64,000 nucleotides of DNA from Bryum argenteum (taxonomy: Eukaryota; Streptophyta; Bryopsida; Bryales; Bryaceae). Made by a program: the position numbers and the translations under genes. The DNA is taken from assembly GCA_037043015.1 (NCBI GenBank), contig CM073328.1, forward strand, positions 2,591,409 through 2,655,408. The letters run 5' to 3'. The notes beneath the pieces were generated by a model. That model had not been told where the DNA came from and ran no database searches. It was given only the letters and a program-made list of their open reading frames with translations. This document shows positions 47,501-57,238 of this stretch, in pieces (the stretch's first letter is position 1; every line of letters begins with the position of its first letter).

Positions 47501-49957
47501 TCATTTGGCTTGAAATAGACCCATTATCCCCGCCCCGGGGATAAATAGCTCCCCTTCTTTTATAACTTTCAGTGTATACCAGTGAATTCCTGTGTTGTTG
47601 GTAATCCTGCAAATCTTCAGTTTCACGTTCTGTTCTATCAGTTATCCCCGGGCCGGGGATAACTTTTCCCTTGTGCAGCACCGTTATTGATCGCTTCTTT
47701 TCTTCTCATGCAGATCCTGAAACATGCCTTTTATGGCCTGATAGACAATCACTACTACGGGGGATACTTACTCTCTGCGGGTAAAAGGACCAGGGTCGAC
47801 TATAGGGACTTCATTCACGATGACTGTCCCTACGTCACCAAAAAGAGCTCTTCGTCCGACGAAATGCAAGACCTCAGTCTCGTAACGAGGGCTTTCATTC
47901 GAAGGGAGCCAACCATCATCTTCTGCAGCAGAGCCGGTGTCCGACATGGGAGTTGAGAGCACGCGCTCCCCTCAAGCTCAAGCTCCAGATACGTCTGCAG
48001 ACTCCTCGGAGAAAAGGAACATCGATGCCACATCCAACGACTCCGATGGTGACGATTCTGACGACTCGGACTATCGATCGGGACGTCAGGCGTCTAGGCA
48101 TTCCCCGGTCAGGTCATCCCCGCATGCATCGCCAACAGCTCCATCAGAGCCGGCATCGCCCATAGCACCGTCTGCGCAAGCTTCGCCAACCGCACCATCA
48201 CCGGAAGCAATGGAGACATCTCCTCGTATCTCCACTCCGATGGGTGATGAGCACCTGTCCAGGCGCAGGGGCCTGATACCGAGACCCAACGCCCTGGGAA
48301 GGAGCCCATGCCAGTGATCCCGTCGAGGCTCGTTACGTCGACGACAATGCCTGTTCAATCATCTGCGGATGTTGTCGTCGGATCATCGGGCAACCCCGAC
48401 TCGCGAAGGCCATTGAAACGCCGGCTCGATCTCGCAGCTGAAACCGTGGCTCCGAGTCAACCATTGGATGGGGCGTCTTGCGCCATGCCCTCTTCTACTG
48501 TGGCGCCTGCGGTGGACACAACCCCTCAGAGTAAAGTTCCTAACAGACGGGGGAGGCCACTCTATGCACTCGTGGCGCCCACCCACGTATTCATAGATCT
48601 GAGTGACGAGGAAGGCACTGATCCGGCGGATGAATTCTATATCGTCGATGTCGCAGCTCCTGAACGCGAAGCCATCGAGCTCCCGACATCGACACCTTTG
48701 AGCTCCCGTCGGCGTAACCGGTCCGTTGATGATTCAGACCAGGCAGCTCTTGATGATGGCACGCCTGTGAAGAAGGAGAAACCTGTCGTGGTGTGCAATC
48801 CTTCTACTGACCCAATGGCGAATGCAACAGGTGTTGCGCCTCCTCCAGATGCTCCAGGTGTGAAGGTTGAGGAACACTTCCTGGCAAACAATAGGAGGCT
48901 AGCCGAAGAGGCGAGACAGAAAAAGGAGAAGGCCAAGAAGGAAGCGGAGGACGCAAGGAAGCTCGCAGAGGCTAACATCGTCTTCGAATGGCTGCGAACT
49001 GGCACGCCGATGCCACCCCACGTTGCTGAGATAATCGCACGCCAGAATACGGATCTTCCTTCCACCTCGGGCGCCCCAAGTTCCGAGCCTGATGCAGATT
49101 ATCCCCGGGCCGGGATAATCTTCCACCACCACCACCACCGCCAGACGCATTAGCGAGGTGGAGCCCTTGCCGCCTTCCTCTGGCACAGCCACACCAGATT
49201 ATCCCCGGGCCGGGGATAATGCTGCCACCACCACCGCTGCTGTACCCATTAGCGAGGTGGAGCCCTTGCCGCCTTCCTCTGGCACAGCCACACCAGATTA
49301 TCCCCGGGCCGGGATAATCTTTGTTTGCGATCGGCATCAACTCCCAGCGCCGATGATCCCCTCGAGGGGGAACCTGAGCAGGTCGTTTCTCAACCTCTCG
49401 CTCTTGCCGATCAGCTAGATGTCGTTGCTGAATCTCAGGCTGCTGCCGCCGAGCGACCTCAGTCTGAGGATTATCCCCGGCCCGGGGATAATGCTGACTC
49501 TTCTGTTGAGGTGTCCCCTCCCGCCGACGATCCTGCCTTGGGTCCTGATTCATCGAGTCTGGCACTCGCTGCTCCAGTGGTTGAGTCTGCTCAACCACCC
49601 GATTCTGGTCTAGAATTATTTCAGTACGACCAGCTGGTAAGTTATCCCCGGGCCGGGGATAATGCGGAGCCAAGAGTTGAAGTGGAGGAGACCAATCCTG
49701 AGCCCATCGCGGAGCCGGCGTGCGATGACCAGCAGTTGGTGGACTATTCGTCTAGCCCGACCACCGCGATTCAACCGCAAGATCCACATGAAGATGTAAG
49801 TACTTTCACCCTCCCCCGCATGTCTGCAATAACTCGTCGTCGTCACAACCGTCATGATTTTGTCGCTTGGCCTTAACCTAAACTGATTCGCTTGCCTGAA
49901 CTTCGCTTATTCGTCTATTTTCTCCTGCAGGAGATCGACGACCCTTATTCGTTATGA
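44596..49957 (+). CDS. ParB-like / degenerate DNA-methyltransferase-like fusion protein
   Basis: Multi-exon gene. Coding starts at ATG 44596 (MALSATNPLDMTLDK). Near 44870 the frame changes, either by indel or by an improbably short intron. Exon to 46000, intron 46001-46131, exon 46132-47478, intron 47479-47713, exon from 47714, a low-complexity tail, then a last intron (49797-49930) and stop at 49957. The ParB-like domain has LVPISQLERGKDAWVV...FAIIDGQHSVEASREL (45480-45735); DGQH(R) is the hallmark of ParB/DGQHR folds. The following 450 residues end with AVISSPAY (about 47030) and GDSTLGIFSGSKFMVASL...AFYGL (47431-47740). These resemble motif IV (SPPY) and motif I (DPFxGSGT) of beta-class N4/N6 methyltransferases, with key residues changed. 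ParB-methyltransferase fusions are common in phages and bacteria. Catalysis looks lost, and DNA binding is inferred. Two introns carry the palindrome. Confidence 0.55.
46001..46131 (+). other. Intron of the ParB-like gene carrying one palindrome
   Basis: Donor AAG/GTAAGA and acceptor TTTTCTCAG/AAA, phase 0. A palindrome copy with centre CCCCGCCCCGGGG lies at 46027-46047. Confidence 0.8.
47479..47713 (+). other. Intron of the ParB-like gene carrying two palindromes
   Basis: Donor CTG/GTAAGC and acceptor TCATGCAG/ATC, phase 0. Palindrome copies at 47524-47544 (variant centre) and 47642-47662. Confidence 0.8.
47890..49957 (+). CDS. Low-complexity C-terminal region of the ParB-like gene with in-frame palindromes
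   Basis: Coding sequence continues in several phases (47890-48317, 48308-49153, about 49140-49310, 49325-49796, 49931-49957). It is rich in Ser, Pro, Ala, Asp and Glu, with one charged coiled-coil-like helix (RRLAEEARQKKEKAKKEAED) and a VAPTHVFIDLSDEEG motif that resembles a SUMO-interacting motif. Five palindrome copies are read as DYPR(P/A)GDN (49099, 49199, 49298, 49471, 49642). A ~100-bp tandem duplication encodes ISEVEPLPPSSGTATPDYPR twice (49142-49317). Two palindromes lack one G, and the frame changes there. Restoring the G at 49298-49317 makes the flanking frames continuous. Whether the shifts are biological or assembly errors is open. Confidence 0.5.
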
Positions 49958-50332
49958 TTTTTCTGGAGTTGTCAACGTTTGCTGTGGCGCGTCATGTATT
50001 CTAGATTTTTGGTAGTATTAGTATCCAGCGTAGTGTTTCGGTCAAAGTTGACAAACACATCCCTTGTACATGATTGATGTAAATAAACTTATTTTTTATA
50101 TCAATATTCTCAATATCAAGTTGGAGTGTGATTTGATTTTCCTCAATGTCTTTCTCAGTTCACCTCTGTGGATTCATTCTGCGCCCACGGGCCGTGAGAT
50201 TGCTTCAGAATCCGATCGATCTGGCCCCAATGCCACGGATGCAATGCATGCCGTCATTGTGGATTTGCTTAGATCGCAGTGTCTCTGCTTTCAATCAGGT
50301 ATCCTCAACATTATCGTTTCCTTTGATGCCAG

Positions 50333-51160
50333 GTAGAATTGATTTTCCAATTTGAGTGTGTCCCGCGGCCGAGGTCTGCACTCGGGCAGACGGCGCCGCC
50401 TCGATGGTTGAATGTCGTCCTCGACATCAACGGGATACTTTGTCAGTGTGTGCATCTGCCATCGCTCGGGAGGAATTCTCCCATGTGCTCTCCTGGGGAC
50501 CGGCTCTACGTGCCGGACATCCCAGCGAAGGTGCCCCCAAAGGCGGTTTTCTGCCGCCCGGGAGTGAGAAATTTCTTGGAGACCATGTCCGCCCATGTTG
50601 CGAGGGTTGTGATATGGAGTTCGATGAAGAAGTCCACTGTTGAGGCCGTCATCGACTACCTCTTCAGTGGACTTCCTAAGCCTTTTGAGATCCTCGGACA
50701 AGAGTCTTGTAGATTGGTTGAGGTTAGGAGAGGTGTCTATTTGTCGTACCCGACCAATGCTCAAAAGAGTATATTTTTGAAAACGTTGTCCTCTGCGGTG
50801 TTCCCGCTTAGTAACGATGCTGTTGTGTTTGGGTTGGATAACACTCTCCTCATAGACGACAGTCCTGAGAAGAGTATTTGCAACCACACTGGGAACGCCA
50901 TTTTCCTCCAACCTTGGACAAAATCTAGCCGGGAGGACAATACTCTGTCCGCCGTGCTTACTCCATGGCTACTCGCTCTTCTCGCCACTTGCAGGCCTGG
51001 GAATCTTCGGTCCTATGTAGACAATCATAGGATTGGTATTCCGCCTATCAATAAGTATAGCAATTTAGGTCGGTTTATTTTAGATGGTATGGCGCAGTCG
51101 CATAGGAACTTAGGGCGTACTTACGAAACTCCTTCATTTCCTAAGTCATTGTCCAGATGA
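50333..51160 (+). CDS. FCP1/NLI-interacting-factor-like phosphatase-fold protein
   Basis: Open from an acceptor at 50331-50332 to a TGA at 51158-51160, about 275 residues. HAD/FCP1 landmarks in order: WLNVVLDINGILCQ (motif 1), FCRPGVRNFLETM, VVIWSSMKK (motif 2 region), and FGLDNTLLIDDSPEKS (motif 3 region), then AIFLQPW. FCP1-like enzymes dephosphorylate RNA polymerase II tail or related substrates using DxDx(T/V). Here the motif reads DING, so the first Asp is kept but the second is Asn, and general acid catalysis is doubtful. An upstream exon (about 50159-50298) probably supplies the start; its acceptor CTCAG and donor CAG/GTATCC are visible. The downstream intron-like DNA carries two palindromes. 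Confidence 0.7.
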   Translation, partial: VELIFQFECVPRPRSALGQTAPPRWLNVVLDINGILCQCVHLPSLGRNSPMCSPGDRLYVPDIPAKVPPKAVFCRPGVRNFLETMSAHVARVVIWSSMKKSTVEAVIDYLFSGLPKPFEILGQESCRLVEVRRGVYLSYPTNAQKSIFLKTLSSAVFPLSNDAVVFGLDNTLLIDDSPEKSICNHTGNAIFLQPWTKSSREDNTLSAVLTPWLLALLATCRPGNLRSYVDNHRIGIPPINKYSNLGRFILDGMAQSHRNLGRTYETPSFPKSLSR

Positions 51161-51399
51161 CGGTTAGGGGGCTCTTTATTCCTTTTTGAGGACACAATAG
51201 ATAAATATGTAATTGAGTTGCTATTGTATGAATATCATGGTTTAAATAAAAAAGCCGATTATTTTATCATCCTTTATGTACCACATCGCAATGTGATCAA
51301 TTTCTATTATGTCATTTGTGGATGCTTGTTCACTTAGGATTGATGTGGATGATTGTTTCTGTTTTATGACTCTTTCTTTGTTGTCAGTTAGGACGTCAT

Positions 51400-51576
51400 T
51401 TATGCCCGGCCCGGGGATAATCTTTGGAGGTATCAGCTTGTATGCATTGAGTCATATGTTCTCTTTATGTCGAGTTTGATTTCACTGGTTGTTTGCTTCT
51501 ATGTTGTTGTATGCTTTTTGCTTGTGAACAGGACGTTAGTTCTCCCCGGCTAGAGTTATCCCCGCTTCGTGGATAA
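51400..51576. repeat. Two isolated palindrome copies
   Basis: A near-complete copy (left arm TTATGCCCGG) at 51400-51420 and a diverged one (centre GCTTC) at 51556-51576, in the non-coding stretch before the exon at 51643. Confidence 0.85.
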
Positions 51577-51642
51577 CTTTTCCATTTTTCTTGCGTCCAT
51601 CTTTCCTGACCGACTCCTTGCATTTCTGGGTTTGTTCTACAG

Positions 51643-52485
51643 GTCAAGGCGCCTTCCACCCTTGAGGAGTCCGGTGAAGAGGATGATGTCTCCAACCAGA
51701 CCTCCGTCCCGGATTGTTCTGTTTCACTCTCAGCAAGTGTTGCCGCCTCTCTCGCGTCGAGGCATTTTGATATGTTCACGGCTACGGACGCAGCATCCGC
51801 AACGATGGATTTTACAAAAGATAGTGTTGATGACAATGTTGTTGATAGCCCACCGAGTCGTGGTCCTGTTAGGACTCCGGTTTGCTCCCCGTCTCCCCTG
51901 AAGCGGCTTCGTACATCACCATCGCGGAGGCGCTCTATGTCGCCCGATGCTCTAAATTCGAAAACACCTCAGAGGCAGCTCTACTCCAGTGTGGGTGCTA
52001 TGGACGTTCCTTTGCGAGATTCAATTGTTCCTCCTTCCACCATCAATGTGGGTGGATCATCCAATACATCACAACCCGCGATCCAAGTCAACAATTACAA
52101 CAGAAGCAGGGCAACAAGATCCCTCGGCGGTGCCCCGCAACATCTTCGTTCAATGGGGGATTTCTTGCCTCTTGCAAAGCCACTAGCATCGCGACCCCCA
52201 CCATCAAGGCGAGCTTCTTGCACACCCAGGCCGTATCCTGCGTATGGAGAATCGGCAGCTCCTTCATCCTCTCGTCCTTCGCGTTCTCTTGACTCCCTTC
52301 GTAGGCGTGAAGGGGAATGTTTTGACACCTGGTTTGCCCGTCGGAGTGAGACTTTGGGTACTAATTGCTTGCCAAACTCTCGTCGCAATGATCTTATTTG
52401 CGCACTTATGAAGCAGCACGAGGCCAAAGCCAAGTTGTTGGAGAATTCAACCAAGCTGAATGGCTCTAAGTCTAAACAGACCTAG
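51643..52485 (+). CDS. Disordered-protein exon, function unknown
   Basis: Open frame after an acceptor (TTGTTCTACAG) running VKAPSTLEESGEEDDVSNQ... to a TAG at 52483-52485, about 280 residues. It has Ser/Pro/Arg-rich segments (SPSPLKRLRTSPSRRRSMSP, suggesting nuclear phosphorylation sites) and a C-terminal helix-like part (GECFDTWFARRSETLG...ALMKQHEAKAKLLE). It lacks a start of its own. It may be a terminal exon of the FCP1-like gene or of the ParB-like gene (the donor at 49797 has the same phase). I recognise no domain. Confidence 0.45.
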   Translation, partial: VKAPSTLEESGEEDDVSNQTSVPDCSVSLSASVAASLASRHFDMFTATDAASATMDFTKDSVDDNVVDSPPSRGPVRTPVCSPSPLKRLRTSPSRRRSMSPDALNSKTPQRQLYSSVGAMDVPLRDSIVPPSTINVGGSSNTSQPAIQVNNYNRSRATRSLGGAPQHLRSMGDFLPLAKPLASRPPPSRRASCTPRPYPAYGESAAPSSSRPSRSLDSLRRREGECFDTWFARRSETLGTNCLPNSRRNDLICALMKQHEAKAKLLENSTKLNGSKSKQT

Positions 52486-53155
52486 CCTTAATGTTCCTCC
52501 TTTCTATTCTTCCTCCCCCGGTCTGATATCCTTCATCAGCGGGATATATTCAACATAATTAATGTGTTTCGCAGATTGGTGGAACCTAGTACATCTAAGA
52601 TATCACGGCTTAGCTAGTTGTGCTTACTTGAGGATTATCCCCTTCGTGACTATGCATTTATAGCTCTTCTGTGATTAGTATATTCCGCGTATATTCCTCG
52701 TATATTCTACAAACATTCATTTAATTACTCTTTCTTTAGTATTATTATAGGCACAACATTTAATGCCTCTACATTCATTCTCTTATTTCATTCTTTTACG
52801 ATATATACCAATGTCAAAATATAGTGTACACTTGTACATTTGTACGTATTCTTCATACTTCAATACAGCCTTTACTATGTCTTTCAACTATGATCTCACT
52901 TAAATCAATTGTGACTTCTCAGGGGAATTAATATGAACATGGTTCCTATATGATTCTTTACTATGTATTGTTGAATGTCTATTTTTAGAAATATTAAATT
53001 GTCAAATTGATCTCTACTTCCTTCTATTTATAGTAAGATCTCATTTTCAAATCTATTGCTTTGTGATTGGACCCTTCAACTCTTTCTTTTTGCTTAGCAT
53101 GATGATTTAAATTTCATATCTTTGAAATACTTCAACAACTTTTTCCTAATCCCCC
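52486..53155. other. AT-rich 3' flank, no supported gene
   Basis: No coding sequence or repeat recognised. It may contain the 3' UTR of the exon ending at 52485. Confidence 0.5.
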
Positions 53156-53159
53156 CTTA

Positions 53160-53612
53160 TATAGATAAAGACCTTAAACCCTAAATTAGATCTATGCGGT
53201 TAAATTTCCTAAAATAAGTAAGATTTGTTTCATAATTAATTAAAGAGAGTAAAACTTTGAAAATCAATATAAAATGTAATTTCTATTAGTAGTAATTGGA
53301 ATTTGCTATGATTGGCAAAAATCACATATTATATGATAAAATGGAGAGAGGCCACAAGTAACCTATGAGGAATCTTATTAGTTTCCCAAATAGTAAGTTT
53401 TCTTACATTAAGAAAACTTTGCCCTAATAGTGTTTGAAGGCTTATTCTGAACAATTTATAAATCCAAACAAGGTTCTGTAAATTGGATGTGGTTCCCAAC
53501 TTACCAAACTTCTGGAATGTTAAAAAAAATTCAAGAAAAAAATCTTCTTTAATCCAGCTCCTCAAAACTCAGGATCGACCATAGAATGGTTGATTGGGCT
53601 CTTAGGGGTTAA
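53160..53612. mobile_element. Copy of the TTAA-terminated repeat
   Basis: Closely matches 6692-7191 and 7500-8010: AAAGACCTTAAACCCTAAATTAG at the left, GATTGGGCTCTTAGGGGTTAA at the right. The left terminal inverted repeat is missing, so the copy is 5'-truncated. Confidence 0.75.
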
Positions 53613-53744
53613 AAATAAGTTCATGAGTACGTAGGGTTATTAATTCGCATACTCAAAGATGATTGAGTGATAAATAATATATAAGTTAATACAATTTGAT
53701 GTTCAATGTTTTGTATTATATTTATGAAATATATGTTATGCTTA

Positions 53745-53795
53745 TATCACAAGTTAGTGCTTCTATCACAAGTTAGTGCTTCTATCACAAGTTAG
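53745..53795. repeat. 19-bp tandem repeat, 2.7 copies
   Basis: Unit TATCACAAGTTAGTGCTTC repeats head to tail. The rest of 53613-54350 is AT-rich with no supported gene. Confidence 0.9.
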
Positions 53796-54359
53796 AATTT
53801 TAACATAATTGTACATCGACTTGGAATTACACATGCCATATGATGGTATGCATGAAATAAATTCACGAGGCATTGCTTCGTAATCATATATGAAAGGTTA
53901 ACTCCATAAGACCAAGAACCCACTAGGGTACTAAATCAAGAATCTTATTTAGTATGATGGTTGATATTGAATTATGAATATCTCTTTGAAGTAGTTAAGT
54001 TCATCATGTATATTGATCCCTTAAGTTTTGTAAAATCGAGATTAGATATTTTGACTTTTGAGTAGCCTACCTAATCCTTGTACCCCTTGAACGTCTCTAG
54101 GTTTTTCACTCTAAAAATCTTATTACTTCTAAAGTGTAAAATAAAATTAGGTCATTCAAATCTCAACCATACAATCTTGTAATGATTTTGTTATCAATCT
54201 AGGAACACATGCCATAAATTTATAATAAATTTATAATAAATTTATACTATCCTGAAATATTTTGAGATATATACAACAATACTGGATTTAAAATCCAACC
54301 CAGATGTTCACCCAGATGACTGTACAGAATCTAAGCGAACTCATTCCCGAACCACCAGT

Positions 54360-55099
54360 TCATTCGATCGATGGACAGATTAATCACTAGGATTTCTACC
54401 GACACGGCCTCGGCCGCTGCCTCACTCACACTCGAGGCTGGTGCATGGAGCATTTCATTCCCATCCAAGCTTCATAACGAAAAGATTTCATCTACATCGT
54501 CCGTTCATGCACTTGGTACAGTAGAAGGACCGAATGTACCCGTCTCGGAAGGAGGATGGAGGGTCTCGGAAGGAGGTTGGAGGCGACCCATTAAAATGCG
54601 CGCTCCCGTGCAGTCTTTTGCAATGACCTACAGAAATAGTTCGCCATCTCCAAGCGACGGAGCGCATTGGGAAAGAGAAGCTGCTGCTTTTAAACTGCAA
54701 CTCCATGTGTTGCTGCAGCCCGATCTGAATCGCTAACAACTCAGGTACGTACTTTTCAGGTGCTTTTCATGCGAGTTAGCATCCCAGAGTACTCGTTGCT
54801 GTCTGCATCAATAATATAATTATTAGTATTCGAGGTTAGCCACCATGTGGTTGTCTGAAAAGCTAATAGCATTATACAGAAAAGATCCTACTTAGCAAAT
54901 GTTTATTGCTTTTCATGAGAGGGTTTGTTTCCTCGAGTACTACTTGACAAATGTGCGGGAGGCTAGGGTAGTTCGAGTTTTGATGTTCTAATATGTTACA
55001 CAAGTGCACTTTTCATGATACTGATCATTGCTTTTCTTTTGCGAAGGGCGTTGCTTTTCACTTACGGACTCGGGAGATTTCCAAACGCGCTCGTTCGTC
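54360..55099 (+). promoter_or_regulatory. Promoter and leader of PLATZ-like gene 2
   Basis: GTACCCGTCTCGGAAGGAGG at 54536-54555 matches GTACCCGTCTCGGAAGGAAG at 60701-60720 upstream of PLATZ-like fragment 3, and the GGAGG motif is repeated (54546, 54572). A donor (CAG/GTACGTAC near 54744) and a T-rich acceptor near 55045 suggest a 5' UTR intron of about 300 bp. An open frame at 54371-54736 has no recognisable domain. Confidence 0.45.
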
Positions 55100-56242
55100 A
55101 TGGCAGGAACCAATGAAGACGACATTTGGACGCGATTCGTCTCTGCAGGCTACTACAAGGAGGCAATGGACTACTCCGAGGGTAGGAAGTGCCTCAAGTG
55201 CAGATCCCCCAAGGTCTGCAACAACTACTACTGCTTACTCTGCAAGGTGGGCGGATTATGTCCCACAGCATTCCAACAGAACGGTCCTCATTGTCTTCAT
55301 CCTTGGATGCAAGTGAGGCGCCACAATATGCGGAATGTGGTCGCAGCGAAGGATTTGGAGCGCTTCATCAACATCGACAGTGTGAACCTCATTTACAAGT
55401 GTAGTCAAAACGGAGTCGACCTCTGCTACCTCGAACGTCCGAAGTTGTGCTGGATAGACCCAGAGGAACCATACGATACCATCAACAATGACGTAGATAG
55501 TCCTGAAAGCAGGTCCTTGGCGAGCATCACTGAAGTATACCCTAGTCCTCCCAGAGCTCTACCTGCCGAGTTATCCGAGAGTGTTTGGAATGTATATGCT
55601 AGCTCGTCCAAACGCAGACCAGCCGAAAGCTCGGCAACTAGCTCTAAGAAGCCAGTGGTCGAGGGAAGAACAAGAAAATGCGAGAATTGCAGGGATTGTA
55701 TGCTGATTCCCCTTTCAGAATTTCTCCTTGGGGGAATCTTGGTGTGTTCCGTGCAGTGCTTGGAGAGTTTGGCAACACATTACTCAGACATGAACCTCCT
55801 CCGACTAAAGGCTGGCTCCTTGGAAAGTACGCACTGGCCCTTAACTACCAAGGAAAAACTCAGAATCAACGTGGCCGCTGCAAGATCCTCAGCTCGTCGG
55901 AATGTGGTGTTTAGTAACCGAGGTGAAGTGCCCCAAGCCGTGCAGACTCCAACGGACATGTCTGCTCCCGTGGCCCTGGCTGCAAGTGTTGAGACTGCGA
56001 GCCTCAACGCCCCTGGAGAGGAACCAGCTCCGGTCAGAACCAAACGAGGACGACCACCGAAGGCCTCTAGAAAAGAGCCAGCTCCGGTTAGAAGAAAACG
56101 AGGACAACCGGCAAAGGTCTCTAGAGGCGAACCAGAATCAGCTCCGGTCAAACGCAAACGAGGACGACCAAGGAAGGTGCATCCTGCAGGGCACCCTCAT
56201 GTAGCCTCCAACGAGGACGAAGTAGAGCGTGAAGGGAGCTAG
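55100..56242 (+). CDS. PLATZ-like protein 2 with C-terminal AT-hooks
   Basis: 380 residues from ATG 55100. The N-terminus (MAGTNEDDIWTRFVSAGYYKEAMDY) and Cys/His block (CLKCRSPKVCNNYYCLLCKVGGLC, HCLHPWMQVRRHNMRNVVAAKDLERFI) are colinear with PLATZ-like protein 1, and a second Cys cluster follows (KCENCRDCM, VCSVQCLES). The last 60 residues hold three AT-hook-like motifs (KRGRPPK, KRGQPAK, KRGRPRK) in a tandemly repeated coding segment of about 48 bp per unit. PLATZ proteins bind A/T-rich DNA, and AT-hooks bind the minor groove of the same kind of target, so the tail would strengthen that binding. Protein 1 lacks these motifs. No intron interrupts the frame. Confidence 0.78.
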   Translation: MAGTNEDDIWTRFVSAGYYKEAMDYSEGRKCLKCRSPKVCNNYYCLLCKVGGLCPTAFQQNGPHCLHPWMQVRRHNMRNVVAAKDLERFINIDSVNLIYKCSQNGVDLCYLERPKLCWIDPEEPYDTINNDVDSPESRSLASITEVYPSPPRALPAELSESVWNVYASSSKRRPAESSATSSKKPVVEGRTRKCENCRDCMLIPLSEFLLGGILVCSVQCLESLATHYSDMNLLRLKAGSLESTHWPLTTKEKLRINVAAARSSARRNVVFSNRGEVPQAVQTPTDMSAPVALAASVETASLNAPGEEPAPVRTKRGRPPKASRKEPAPVRRKRGQPAKVSRGEPESAPVKRKRGRPRKVHPAGHPHVASNEDEVEREGS

Positions 56243-57238
56243 CCAAAATTGGCTTTGATTACTAGATCTATAGCTAGAAAAGCGATGGAAATGGGAATTC
56301 AAGGTTTGAATGCTCACTTAAGCGAGTGGTCAAGGACTCAAGGGAAATAATTTCAGAAAATGTGCAAAGTATGTTGGAGTTATTAATTTTGGATAGATAT
56401 TATTAAATTCAATTGTGAATTTTCGAAGTGTATTAGGTGTACTCAAAATTGCACATTTTAGAATGTATACCGTTTACAATACAATAAAATTTGAAGTTGG
56501 AAATAATGATGTCTTGCTTGAATGACCATAGTACACATTTGAGTTTTGGTCCTTGTGTTGCTTTTCAAGCATCCTACCTTAGGAGTTGGCAAGAAGTAGG
56601 TAACACGGTTCTATATGAACTTGTATCCTATTAGTAGCTATGAAGATGAGTGAGGCTTCCGGGACAATTGGCCAAGGTAAGAATGCTAAGGCAATGGTAT
56701 TATTGTTGGTTAAGATGGCAGTCAAGGTACTTGTAAAGAAGTACTTGTAAAGAAGGCTTGCGTTGAAGACAATCATGGAGAGGATGGTGAAAACAATAAT
56801 GAAGAGGGTGTTGAAGATGATGACAAGGATGGTGGGTGAAGATGTAACTGACTCAACACTTTCACTAACAAGCTCTTAAATTTATAGATTTTGGTTGAGA
56901 CCTTTTTGAGCGAAGGTAGATAGAAACTTCATGTACCTTACATGAATGATATATTTATATTAATTGTATTTCATAAACTAGATTCATAAGTTTATTCAAT
57001 TTAAGATTTAATCTTACAAGAAAGAATGAAGTTTAAACGAAAGTAGGATTTGAGTAATCTTTGTGGTGTGCTTATCTTGGAGAAAATATTGATTGTCATA
57101 CTTCTATCATGTTTGCAATTATATTAATTAGCTTATTACATTCCGTAGTACTAAAAATTTTAAGGCTTGTAACATATTTGTTTAGGGAAAACAACAATGA
57201 AAGAGTAACTTTTGTATACCCCTAGGATGTAGAAAAAC
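56243..57238. other. Intergenic DNA, no supported gene
   Basis: Includes the 3' flank of PLATZ-like gene 2. A stretch at 56640-56840 would encode a Lys-rich then acidic peptide (EDNHGEDG...VEDDDKDGG) but is broken by stops and shows no domain, so I do not call it. Confidence 0.45.

Noticed and set aside
54371..54736. 121-codon open frame upstream of PLATZ-like gene 2
   Set aside because: It includes the repeated GGAGG promoter block shared with another PLATZ locus and has no recognisable domain; more likely promoter and leader.
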